The position numbers and the translations under genes are program-made. A DNA stretch of 47,672 nt from Bradyrhizobium sp. CCH5-F6 (GTDB lineage: Bacteria; Pseudomonadota; Alphaproteobacteria; Rhizobiales; Xanthobacteraceae): contig NZ_LSIC01000093.1 in assembly GCF_001556045.1 (NCBI RefSeq), positions 1 to 47,672 of the forward strand. Direction: 5' to 3'. Every line of letters starts with the position of its first letter. Position 1 is the first letter of the stretch. This document shows, in pieces, positions 16,553 to 24,468 of this stretch. Below the pieces are notes generated by a model, which had not been told where the DNA came from, did not search any database, and worked only from the letters and a program-made list of their open reading frames with translations.

Positions 16553-19354
16553 ATGCGCGAACCTGACGAGAACCGAAGCCGCCTTCAGGCAATCCTCGAC
16601 ACTGCGGTCGACGGTATCATCACGATAGACGAGTGCGGGATCATAGAGAGTGTGAACCCGGCCGTGCTCAAGCTTTTCGGCTTCGAGTCCGCAGCCGAAC
16701 TGGTCGGCCGCAACGTCTCGATTCTCATGCCATCCAACCACGGCCGGCATCACGATGAATATATCGCGCGCTACTTGCGGACCGGGGAGGCGCGCGTTGT
16801 CGGGATCGGGCGCGAGCTCGAGGCTGCGCGGCGTGACGGCTCCATCTTCCCGATTGAGCTGGCCGTTAGCGAGGTGTCCGGAGAGGGCGGGCGGCATTTC
16901 ACCGGCGTCATACGGGACATCAGTGCACGAAAGCAGGCCGAGGCGGCCCTGCGTGAGAGCCAGGCGCGCATCGAAGCCGTTCTCAACACCGCGGTGGACG
17001 GCATTCTGACGATCGACGAACATGGCATCATCGAAAGCGCCAATCCGTCTGCCGGTCGCCTGTTCGGCTACGACCCGGTCGAGCTTGTCGGGCGAAATGT
17101 GTCCATGCTGATGCCCGCAGATCACGCGAAGGCTCACGATGGCTACATCGAACGTTATATCAGAACCGGCGAAGCACGCGTGGTGGGCATCGGCCGGGAA
17201 GTCGAGGCGTTGCGGCGGGACGGTTCGACCTTTCCGGCCGAACTCGCCGTCAGCGAGGTGCGTTTCGGCGACCAGCTTCGCTTCACCGGCATCATCCGGG
17301 ACATCACGGTTAGAAAAAATGCGGAACAGGCCCTGCTCAGGGCAGACGCAATGAAGGATGATTTCCTTGCCAACACGTCACACGAGCTGCGCACGCCCCT
17401 CAATGGCATCATCGGAATCGGCCAATCCATGCTGGACGGGGCAACTGGTCCGCTGAGCGAAGAGCAGAAGCGCAATCTGGGTATGGTCGTTGCAAGCGGC
17501 CGGCGACTCGCCAGTCTCGTCAATGACATCCTGGATTTCTCCAAGCTGCGCCACGAAACGGTCGAACTGCACCGCAGGCCTACCGATCTTCATGCTCTCA
17601 CCGAACTCGTCCTGGCGATCTCGCGCACACTCGTGGGTAAGCGCGCGCTGCGTCTGTTCAACCGGATCGATGCTCAGGTACCCCTGGTCGAAGTCGATGA
17701 AGACCGCGTGCAGCAGATCCTGTTCAACCTGATCGGAAATGCGGTCAAGTTCACGCAGGCCGGTGTCGTCGAAGTCTCGGCGAGTCGGCAGAACGAGTGG
17801 CTCGACGTGACGGTCAGCGATACCGGGATCGGCATCGGCGCCGACCGGCTCGAAACGATATTCGAATCGTTCTCGCAGGGCGATGGATCCATCGTCCGCG
17901 AACAGGGCGGCACCGGACTTGGGCTGGCGATCAGCAGGCAGCTCGCCGAACTCCATGGCGGCGGCATCAGCGTCACGTCGGAGGTCGGTGTCGGGTCGCG
18001 CTTTACTGTTTCGCTCCCACTGAGCCCGACCACGCGAGAGATGCTCACACCCGAAAGCCGGTCGGACGAACCCGTCAGCCGGCTCATTCCGGACGTTGAA
18101 CCGAGCCGGAGAGCGGCGAAAACAGCCGCGCAGCCTGCCGCTTCCGGTCTGAGGGTTCTCGTGGTGGACGATGAGGCGGTCAATGTTCAGGCCCTGGTCA
18201 ATTTCCTGACGCTGGCGAAGTACGACGTCATCACGGCCGCGGACGGGCGAGAGGCACTCGATCTTCTGGCCGGCGAAAGACCATGCGACATCGTTCTGCT
18301 CGACGTGATGATGCCCAAGCTGTCGGGCTTCGAAGTCTGCGAGCGCATTCGTGAACGCTACTCGGCCGCGGAACTGCCGGTGATTCTCCTGACGGCCAAG
18401 AATCGCGTTTCGGACCTGGTGATGGGATTCGGCGTGGGAGCAAACGATTATCTGACGAAGCCCTTTGCCAGTGACGAACTGCTGGCGCGCGTCAGCGTTC
18501 ATCTCGAACTCGCCAGGATCCGCGACAGCTATTCGAGATTCGTACCCCGGCAGTTCCTCGAGCAACTCGGCAAGCAGCGCATCGTCGATGTCGTGCTGGG
18601 CGATCAGGTGCAGCGCGAAATGACGGTGATGTTCTCGGACATCCGTGATTTCACGCGGATGTCGGAAGGCATGACCCCCGCGGAGACGTTCAGCTTCGTG
18701 AACCAGTATCTCGGCACGATGGAGCCCGCCATCTCGGGCCATGGCGGCGTGATCGACAAGTTCGTCGGCGACGCCGTCATGGCGCTGTTTCCACGGCGGG
18801 CGGATGATGCCGTGCAGGGAGCGCTGGACATGATCCGGCGGCTGGAAGCCTGGAATGCGCAACGGGACAGGAGCGAGCCGCCCATAAAGATTGGCATCGG
18901 CCTGCATACCGGAAGCCTGATGCTCGGAACGGTGGGCGCCCGTAACCGGATGGATACGACCGTGATCTCGGATGCGGTGAACCTGGCCTCGCGCGTGGAG
19001 AGCCTCACGAAGATCTACCGCGTGCCGCTGATCGTCACCGAAGAGACGTACCTCGCCCTGCAGAATCCCATCAGCGTTTCCGTTCGCCGCATCGACCGGG
19101 TTCTCGTCCAGGGAAAATCGCAGCCCGTCGTGCTCTATGAGGTCCTGGACGCCGACGACCTGCCGGAGCGAGAGGCGAAGCAGCGCGCGCTGCCGGACTT
19201 CGAGAAGGGCGAGTTGCTGTACGAGGCTCGGAAGTTCCAGGACGCGATTGCCCATCTGGAGCAGGCTCTGGCTCGCAATCAATCGGACACGGTCGTCCAG
19301 CTCCTGCTGGAACGCTCCCGCCGGTTCGCGGGGTTCGCCGAGGCCTCATCCTAA
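16553..19354 (+). CDS. PAS-PAS-histidine kinase-receiver-adenylate cyclase fusion
   Basis: A 933-residue cytoplasmic signalling protein. Order: PAS 1 (about 8-128), PAS 2 (about 135-255), dimerisation domain with the phospho-acceptor His277 in SHELRTPLNG, ATPase domain (about 385-495; DTGIGI and GGTGLGLAI), receiver with Asp584 in LLDVMMP, then a class III cyclase (about 695-860) and a short helical tail. Cyclase metal aspartates lie in FSDIRDF and VGDAVM. Lysine in DKFVGD and threonine in DTTVISD favour ATP as substrate (class IIIb pattern). Both PAS domains resemble FixL (RVVGIGRE, RRDGS) but have Arg where FixL has its haem histidine, so they probably do not bind haem as FixL does. No membrane segment is seen. 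Output may be cAMP under control of an internal phosphorelay. Confidence 0.9.
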   Translation: MREPDENRSRLQAILDTAVDGIITIDECGIIESVNPAVLKLFGFESAAELVGRNVSILMPSNHGRHHDEYIARYLRTGEARVVGIGRELEAARRDGSIFPIELAVSEVSGEGGRHFTGVIRDISARKQAEAALRESQARIEAVLNTAVDGILTIDEHGIIESANPSAGRLFGYDPVELVGRNVSMLMPADHAKAHDGYIERYIRTGEARVVGIGREVEALRRDGSTFPAELAVSEVRFGDQLRFTGIIRDITVRKNAEQALLRADAMKDDFLANTSHELRTPLNGIIGIGQSMLDGATGPLSEEQKRNLGMVVASGRRLASLVNDILDFSKLRHETVELHRRPTDLHALTELVLAISRTLVGKRALRLFNRIDAQVPLVEVDEDRVQQILFNLIGNAVKFTQAGVVEVSASRQNEWLDVTVSDTGIGIGADRLETIFESFSQGDGSIVREQGGTGLGLAISRQLAELHGGGISVTSEVGVGSRFTVSLPLSPTTREMLTPESRSDEPVSRLIPDVEPSRRAAKTAAQPAASGLRVLVVDDEAVNVQALVNFLTLAKYDVITAADGREALDLLAGERPCDIVLLDVMMPKLSGFEVCERIRERYSAAELPVILLTAKNRVSDLVMGFGVGANDYLTKPFASDELLARVSVHLELARIRDSYSRFVPRQFLEQLGKQRIVDVVLGDQVQREMTVMFSDIRDFTRMSEGMTPAETFSFVNQYLGTMEPAISGHGGVIDKFVGDAVMALFPRRADDAVQGALDMIRRLEAWNAQRDRSEPPIKIGIGLHTGSLMLGTVGARNRMDTTVISDAVNLASRVESLTKIYRVPLIVTEETYLALQNPISVSVRRIDRVLVQGKSQPVVLYEVLDADDLPEREAKQRALPDFEKGELLYEARKFQDAIAHLEQALARNQSDTVVQLLLERSRRFAGFAEASS

Positions 19355-19415
19355 CAGCTATTGTTGATCCTGGTCGTTGCCGAAAGCCCTGGCAATCATC
19401 ATGATCAGTCGGCAG

Positions 19416-19772
19416 CTACTTGCTCAGCTTGATCCCTTCACGCGCCCGGTATTCGTTGAAGACGACGTCGATCGCCTGGATGACCTTCTTGCCGGGATTT
19501 GCCTTGCAATGAACGATGATCTCGTGCTCGAGCGCCTTGGTTCGGTCTACGCGCATCAGATGCTTCTTCGCAAGCCCGTTGTACCAGCCGCTGTACCAGA
19601 CCATCAGGTAGTCCGCGTCCTCCTGGAAGGTGTTCGCGAGCTGGGCGCAGGTCAGCGCCTGGACGTCGATATAGCCGGCTGCGTTCGCGTAGGTCTTCAG
19701 CTCGACCTGCGCAGCTGCTGGTACAGCGGAGAGCAAGGTGGCGCCGATGGCAATCCAGATCGTGCGTGACAT
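19416..19772 (-). CDS. HdeA/HdeB-like periplasmic protein
   Basis: Precursor of 118 residues with a signal peptide ending at PAAAQ. The mature part has the HdeA/B layout: two cysteines (LTCAQL and VHCKANP) bracketing a helical core with WYSGWYNGL, able to form one disulphide. HdeA and HdeB are acid-activated periplasmic chaperones in enterobacteria; rhizobial members are less studied. The start at 19772 follows AGGAGACC, and the six-codon upstream extension is unlikely. Its presence beside a decarboxylase-exchanger system elsewhere in the island fits acid or proton stress, but chaperone activity is not shown. Confidence 0.78.
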   Translation of the reverse strand: MSRTIWIAIGATLLSAVPAAAQVELKTYANAAGYIDVQALTCAQLANTFQEDADYLMVWYSGWYNGLAKKHLMRVDRTKALEHEIIVHCKANPGKKVIQAIDVVFNEYRAREGIKLSK

Positions 19773-19914
19773 CAAGGTCTCCTGGTGCAAGCGGTCCGCG
19801 TTAGAACGTCAACGGTGGCCAGCCCGGTCAGGGGGCCTCGCCGATTGTTGCGGTGTATTCCACGGCGGCCTGCGGTGCAGCACGGTGGACGATTTCCGCT
19901 CTTCCCTTGCGGTG

Positions 19915-20598
19915 TCAGTTCTGGAGATCGAAACTGGCGAGTTTCAACCGATCCAGCAGTACGATCTGACGCTGCGTGTTGCCGACGAAGCCGAGGACGC
20001 CGAACTCATGCAGCCGCGACAGCGCACGCGAGACGGTCTCCAACGTCAGGCCGAGATAGTCGGCGATATCGCGCCGCGACATCGGCAGGGCGATGACGCC
20101 CGCCGCCGTCAGGCGCTTGTCCATTTCGAGCAGGAAAGCGGCGACCCGCTCCAGCGAGGTTTTGCGTCCCAGCAGCAGCATGTGGTCTTCGGCGTGGTGG
20201 AGATTGGCGGTGGTCATGCCGAACAGGTTCTTGGCGACCATCGCATCGCTCTTGGCAACCAATTCGAGGCTTTGGCGTCTGATCAGGTGGACAGTGGTGT
20301 CGACAATGGCTTCCGCCGTGAAGCGATGAGCTTCGCCATTCTCAAGGCCGAAAATGTCGCCCGGGAGGTGAAACGCACCGATCTGGCGCCGGCCGTCTGC
20401 CAGCAGCTTGTAACTTCGCACTGCACCAAGCTTGACCTGATAGACGTACTCGGCCGGTTCCTTCTCTCCGTAGACTTCTGTGCCCTTCTTGTAGGTGAAT
20501 TCGCTCAGACTGACGATCGGATTCGACTCGCTGGTCATGCCGAAGTCGCGGAGTGAATTGGGGCGTGGGGACCGGTCGGTTGCCATACGCACAAACAT
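19915..20598 (-). CDS. FixK-like Crp/Fnr transcription regulator 1
   Basis: Regulator of 227 residues: an N-terminal cyclic-nucleotide-binding-type beta barrel with the FixK-family segment LPGDIFGLENGEAHRF, a dimerisation helix, and a C-terminal winged helix SRRDIADYLGLTLETVSR. The recognition-helix residues Glu, Ser and Arg (E-T-V-S-R) are those of FNR and FixK proteins that read TTGA-N6-TCAA. There is no cysteine at all, so neither an FNR iron-sulphur cluster nor the redox cysteine described for Bradyrhizobium FixK2 can form. The ATG at 20598 follows AGGAGG. It is divergent from the FixJ-like regulator. Confidence 0.9.
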   Translation of the reverse strand: MFVRMATDRSPRPNSLRDFGMTSESNPIVSLSEFTYKKGTEVYGEKEPAEYVYQVKLGAVRSYKLLADGRRQIGAFHLPGDIFGLENGEAHRFTAEAIVDTTVHLIRRQSLELVAKSDAMVAKNLFGMTTANLHHAEDHMLLLGRKTSLERVAAFLLEMDKRLTAAGVIALPMSRRDIADYLGLTLETVSRALSRLHEFGVLGFVGNTQRQIVLLDRLKLASFDLQN

Positions 20599-20844
20599 GG
20601 GCCGCCTCCTCTGGTCGCTTAACGGCTTGCCAGCAGCTCGGATCATTTCACTGCCGGGGAGCGCCTCACTTTTTCCCGGACGATTAGCGTACGATGGCGG
20701 TTGTGTTATAGGCCATTGTCTCTCAGGTCATTGTACCAAGGGGCAGGGTGGAATACGTTGCAAGACATGAAGCGCTTCAGGCGCATTCCTTATCGGTTGC
20801 TTTTGTCGCACATTTGAGGTTTGCCGCCCCCTCCAAGAGGTCAA

Positions 20845-21477
20845 ATGCCCGGCTTGGTTCACGTGGTAGACGATGACGCCTCCTTCCGCACTGCAGTCGA
20901 ACGCCGGCTGAAGCTTGCTGGCCATGAGGTCGCGACCTATTCGTCGGCCCAAGACCTTCTCGACCGGCTACCGGGCGACGATAGGCCCGGATGCATCCTG
21001 CTCGATGTGCAGATACCCGGCCTCTCCGGTCCCCAGCTGCAGAGCCAGCTCGCAGCGCTCGGCTCCACGCTGCCGATCGTGTTCGTGACAGGCTACGCCG
21101 ACACGGCAACGACCGTACGTGCCATCAAGGCCGGCGCCGAGGATTTTCTGACCAAACCGGTCTCGTCGGAAGATCTGCTCGATGCGATCGATCGCGCCTT
21201 GATCCGCCAGCAGGCCGACCAGATCCGGCGCACAAAGCTCGGTTCGCTTCAGCTTCGGCTGAAGTCACTGACGCCGCGCGAGCACCAGGTGTTTTCATTG
21301 ATCGTACGCGGCAAGATCAACAAGCAGATTGCCCACGAGCTCGGCACCGCGGAACGCACGGTGAAGGCGCATCGCCATCAGGTGATGGAGAAGATGCAGG
21401 TGCAGTCTCTGGCCGAACTCGTATCGGCTGCGGAGCGGTTGGGCTTTCTCGATCCCGAAGCCAACCAACCGGGCTGA
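20845..21477 (+). CDS. FixJ-type response regulator
   Basis: Two-domain regulator of 210 residues. The receiver has an acidic pocket in VVDDD, the phospho-acceptor Asp54 in LLDVQIPG, threonine in FVTGYAD and lysine in LTKPVS. A linker leads to a LuxR-type helix-turn-helix, LTPREHQVF through GTAERTVKAHRHQVMEKM, as in FixJ. No histidine kinase gene is adjacent; the nearest is the kinase-cyclase fusion upstream. The ATG at 20845 follows AGAGG; a TTG at 20821 would extend it by eight residues. It stands between the two FixK-like genes, recalling the FixJ to FixK cascade. Confidence 0.9.
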   Translation: MPGLVHVVDDDASFRTAVERRLKLAGHEVATYSSAQDLLDRLPGDDRPGCILLDVQIPGLSGPQLQSQLAALGSTLPIVFVTGYADTATTVRAIKAGAEDFLTKPVSSEDLLDAIDRALIRQQADQIRRTKLGSLQLRLKSLTPREHQVFSLIVRGKINKQIAHELGTAERTVKAHRHQVMEKMQVQSLAELVSAAERLGFLDPEANQPG

Positions 21478-21591
21478 ATGTTCGGCGGTGCCGTCGGGTC
21501 TCCGCCGGGCAACCTGCACAAAAGGACAGTATCGTTGCCCGACAAGGTTATGCTTTAGTCGGAGCGCGGATAGCAGGCCAGGCATTGCCGG

Positions 21592-22023
21592 ATGTGGTAT
21601 CTTCCGGCAGACAAACGCTTTTCCGATACTCGCAAAGGGCCGCCGATCTTGTCTTCGTGCAAGCCCGTTCTTGTCGTCGACGACGACGCATCGATGCGCA
21701 CGAGCATCAACCGGCTTCTGCGCGCGCACGGCTTCACTGCGCTGCTGTTCGACTCGGCGCATGCGCTGCTCGGTCATGGTGGCTGCGGCGAGGCCGTATG
21801 CATCATCATCGACATCAATCTGAATGGTGCCTGCGGAATTGAACTGCGCCGCAGGCTGGCAGAGGATGGCGTTGCGACGCCGGTCATCTATATCACCGGC
21901 AACGACAACCATTCGAGCCGCACGGCCGCAATCGAATCTGGATGTATTGCCTATCTGACCAAGCCGTTCCCGGCTGAGGCGTTGATCGAACCCATCCATT
22001 GCGCCCGGTCGACGGCAAGCTAG
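21592..22023 (+). CDS. Stand-alone receiver domain protein
   Basis: Receiver domain of about 120 residues inside a 143-residue frame, with no output domain. Phosphorylation residues are intact: VVDDD, Asp74 in IIDINLNG, threonine in YITGND and lysine in LTKPF. It resembles the FixJ receiver next door, so it could be a phosphate sink or a competitor for the same kinase. The start is uncertain: the ATG at 21592 has a weak ribosome site and an internal start such as the TTG at 21649 would remove the unconserved leader. It lies 114 bases after the FixJ-like gene. Confidence 0.75.
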   Translation: MWYLPADKRFSDTRKGPPILSSCKPVLVVDDDASMRTSINRLLRAHGFTALLFDSAHALLGHGGCGEAVCIIIDINLNGACGIELRRRLAEDGVATPVIYITGNDNHSSRTAAIESGCIAYLTKPFPAEALIEPIHCARSTAS

Positions 22024-22192
22024 CGGCTTGTGATTGCATCGTTATCCCGAAGTTCGGGGGCGTTGATGCGGATGTTATGATAATTCAGTTCGACCCCGGG
22101 ACGATTCAGGCAGCGTTGTGTACTGTCGCGTCGATGTGAGAATTGCGGCCGTTGGTCCCTCATTCCGGGTAAATAGGTAGCCCATTGCGAGT

Positions 22193-22206
22193 TTGCGGCA
22201 GATCAA
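22193..22206. promoter_or_regulatory. Near-consensus FixK box before the second FixK-like gene
   Basis: TTGCGGCAGATCAA departs from TTGA-N6-TCAA at one base but fits the looser TTG(A/C)-N6-(T/G)CAA form accepted for FixK sites. The centre is about 75 bases before the ATG at 22275, the spacing of the perfect sites in this window. It would allow self-control or cross-control between the two regulators. Confidence 0.4.
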
Positions 22207-22274
22207 GTGCTCTCGATCGCCATTGCCTAAAATTCCCGAATTCGACGCCCATTCAATTTGTACGGAGTTCTGTA

Positions 22275-22934
22275 ATGTTGATCAGGACCACGAGCCGCCC
22301 TGCGGTTGACGGACAATTGGCGGTCCTGGCCGGCGAGCCGGTCTCTTGCAGCGAATTCACTTATCGCAGAGGGACCGAAGTCTTCGGCGAGGGTGAGGCG
22401 GCCGACTACGTCTATCTGATCGTATCTGGCGCGATCCGGACCTACAAACTGCTCACCGATGGCCGCCGGCAGATCAACTCGTTCCATCTTCCGGGCGACA
22501 TGTTCGGGCTCGAGAATGGCGCAGTTCATCGCTTCACGGCCGAAGCGGTGATCGAGACCCAGGTTCGCATCACGAGCCGGCGCGGCCTGCTCGAGAAGAT
22601 CGAGAACCAGGAGGAGGGCCGGGCAAGCCTTCTCACCCTCGTCACGCGCAATCTCCAGCACGCGGAGAACCACATGCTTCTCCTGGGCCGGAAGACGGCG
22701 CTCGAGAAGGTCGCCGCATTTCTCCTGGAAATGGACGAACGGCAGTCCCATCCGAACAAGATGAGCCTGCCCATGAGCCGACGCGACATCGCCGATTATC
22801 TCGGATTGACCCTGGAAACCGTGTCCCGCGCTCTCTCGACGTTGCGGAATGACAAGATGCTGCGGTTCGACGGGCAGACGCAGCGACAGCTCGTGCTTCT
22901 GGATCGCAAAGGACTGGCGCAGCTCGACGCCTGA
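22275..22934 (+). CDS. FixK-like Crp/Fnr transcription regulator 2
   Basis: Regulator of 219 residues and clear paralogue of the product of 19915-20598. It shares the LPGDMFGLENGAVHRF segment, the LLLGRKTALEKVAAFLLEMD dimerisation helix and the winged helix SRRDIADYLGLTLETVSR, so both should read the same DNA site. It has a single cysteine (SCSEF) near the N-terminus and no iron-sulphur cluster motif. The ATG at 22275 follows GGAG; the open frame upstream of it is not needed. The regulator it resembles lies 1.7 kb away on the other strand. Confidence 0.9.
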   Translation: MLIRTTSRPAVDGQLAVLAGEPVSCSEFTYRRGTEVFGEGEAADYVYLIVSGAIRTYKLLTDGRRQINSFHLPGDMFGLENGAVHRFTAEAVIETQVRITSRRGLLEKIENQEEGRASLLTLVTRNLQHAENHMLLLGRKTALEKVAAFLLEMDERQSHPNKMSLPMSRRDIADYLGLTLETVSRALSTLRNDKMLRFDGQTQRQLVLLDRKGLAQLDA

Positions 22935-22966
22935 CGGCAAAGAGCCGATGACCTGCCGGTCACCGT

Positions 22967-23551
22967 TCACTCGTCGATGTCTTGTTCGAACGTCTGCGCC
23001 GGAGCGCCTTTGTGGGTTGAGACGAACTGCGTCAGCGGCACCGACGTCGTCAGCGACAGCAGATTGGAATCGGTCATCTCCAACAGGAGCTCCTTTCCAG
23101 CTTCCATGTCTTTGATGATCTTTGGGTCGGCGACATCAGCCGCGATGCAGGTGTTGCTGAGGCACCAGGTGTAGGGCACATGATAGGAATTGCCTTGATC
23201 CACCGAGAGTTTGACAGGGTGCTGCAAGTACAGGCCGACCGGTAAGAACACTTGTAGTCGCCCGTTGCGGCCGTCGTCGGGCTCGATCAAGTCCACGCGG
23301 ACGGCCACTTGGCCGGTTGGAAAGGTGCCGGTAATCGATGTCCGGCACAGCGTCGGAGCTCCACCTGCCTTGAAGCACAGCTTGCGCCAGCTTCCGTACG
23401 TGATGTCCTTCACCTCGCGCTGACCCCGGGGGGCGACTTCGGCAGGCTTGGCGGCGGGTGGCTTCTCGCGGGCGCCCGCGTCGCGCACCGTTGTCGTCGT
23501 CACGATAGCCAAAAGCAGCGAGACCGATAGACAGGAACGCGCGGTGATCAT
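22967..23551 (-). CDS. IalB-family invasion-associated locus B protein
   Basis: Secreted protein of 194 residues with a signal peptide ending near DAGA, a proline-rich spacer, then an IalB domain. Family marks include the YGSWRKLCF opening, the paired cysteines (LCRTS) and the PVGLYLQHPVKLSVDQG and TWCLSNTC segments. IalB was named in Bartonella, but relatives are widespread periplasmic proteins in rhizobia without a proven role. It is convergent with the second FixK-like gene, with only about 30 bases between them. Confidence 0.85.
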   Translation of the reverse strand: MITARSCLSVSLLLAIVTTTTVRDAGAREKPPAAKPAEVAPRGQREVKDITYGSWRKLCFKAGGAPTLCRTSITGTFPTGQVAVRVDLIEPDDGRNGRLQVFLPVGLYLQHPVKLSVDQGNSYHVPYTWCLSNTCIAADVADPKIIKDMEAGKELLLEMTDSNLLSLTTSVPLTQFVSTHKGAPAQTFEQDIDE

Positions 23552-23570
23552 GGCCGTGTCTCCAAATATG

Positions 23571-24458
23571 TCAATTCGGCTGTCTTTGAGCCTCGAGAAA
23601 CTTCGCGACGAGCGGCGACCAGATGGGGATTGCGTCCGGCGATCCTATGAAGAAGTGGCCCTCGTTGCCGAACGGAGGCATGAGATGATATTCGGCACGG
23701 CCGCCGGAGGCCGTGAAGGCCTCATGCATGCGCCTGGACAGTGCCGGACCGAAGAACGTGTCGTTCTCGATATAGATCCAGAGCATCGGTACGCGCGAGG
23801 TGCGGCCGAATTCGCCGGTTGCTTCGACCAGCTTGTCCGGCGCGCAGTTGTTGTTCGGCTTGCCGTCGACGCGGCCGCCGCGGCCGGCCGCAAAGGTGAT
23901 GATCGCCTTGACTTGCGGCGGGTTGAGGCTCGACAAGGCGATGGACGCCCAGCCGCCGGCGGATTGTCCGATGACGATGACGTCGTTGGGCACGATGCGC
24001 TTGTCCGTGGCCATGTAGTCGATGATCCAGAGGTCGGCCTGCGCGAGCGCCATGCCGGGGGTGCGGAAATTTGGATTGCTGCACTTGCCGATCTTCGCGA
24101 AGAACGGGCCGTAGAGCCCGCGCTCGGGAATATCGATGGCGGCGGCGCCATAACCGGGTCCGACCGGTGCGACGACGAAATAGCCGCGCATGGCGAACCA
24201 TTTGGCGGCATCCCGGAATTCCACCAAAGGAAAGAAGCTGCGCTCCGTCGGATTGAGCGAGACGCCGTGGTTCATGATGGCCAGTGGAAACGGGCCGTCG
24301 CCGATCGGTCGCACCACGTAGGCGAACGTCGGAAGCGGCAGCGGCAGCGCCCAGACCTCTTCCTGGATGCGGCGTGAGGCGGCCTGATCGTCCGCGCGTG
24401 CTGGCGCAGCGCTGCAGGCCAGCAGCAGCATCGCCGTCAGGAGTAGTCGAACGCTCAT
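23571..24458 (-). CDS. Exported alpha/beta hydrolase, dienelactone-hydrolase-like
   Basis: Precursor of 295 residues. The N-terminus offers a signal peptide with either a lipobox-like LLAC (Cys15) or ordinary cleavage at APARAD, so lipoprotein status is open. The domain has MNHGV as oxyanion motif, Ser166 in GQSAGG, Asp233 in ENDTFFGP and His268 in GHFFIG, a full triad. It resembles predicted dienelactone-hydrolase-type esterases. An AGGAGA ribosome site precedes it. It starts ten bases after the exchanger gene ends, so both form one operon; why a periplasmic hydrolase accompanies an anion exchanger is unclear. Confidence 0.83.
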   Translation of the reverse strand: MSVRLLLTAMLLLACSAAPARADDQAASRRIQEEVWALPLPLPTFAYVVRPIGDGPFPLAIMNHGVSLNPTERSFFPLVEFRDAAKWFAMRGYFVVAPVGPGYGAAAIDIPERGLYGPFFAKIGKCSNPNFRTPGMALAQADLWIIDYMATDKRIVPNDVIVIGQSAGGWASIALSSLNPPQVKAIITFAAGRGGRVDGKPNNNCAPDKLVEATGEFGRTSRVPMLWIYIENDTFFGPALSRRMHEAFTASGGRAEYHLMPPFGNEGHFFIGSPDAIPIWSPLVAKFLEAQRQPN

Positions 24459-24468
24459 GCGTGTCTCC

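Noticed and set aside
19364..19377. TTGATCCTGGTCGT as a FixK box
   Set aside because: The right half is not TCAA and no gene starts nearby at the normal distance.
19915..22934. cAMP as effector of the two Crp/Fnr proteins, given the adjacent cyclase
   Set aside because: The effector-site region reads FGLENGxxHRF as in FixK proteins and lacks the GEL...RS pattern used by CRP for cAMP.
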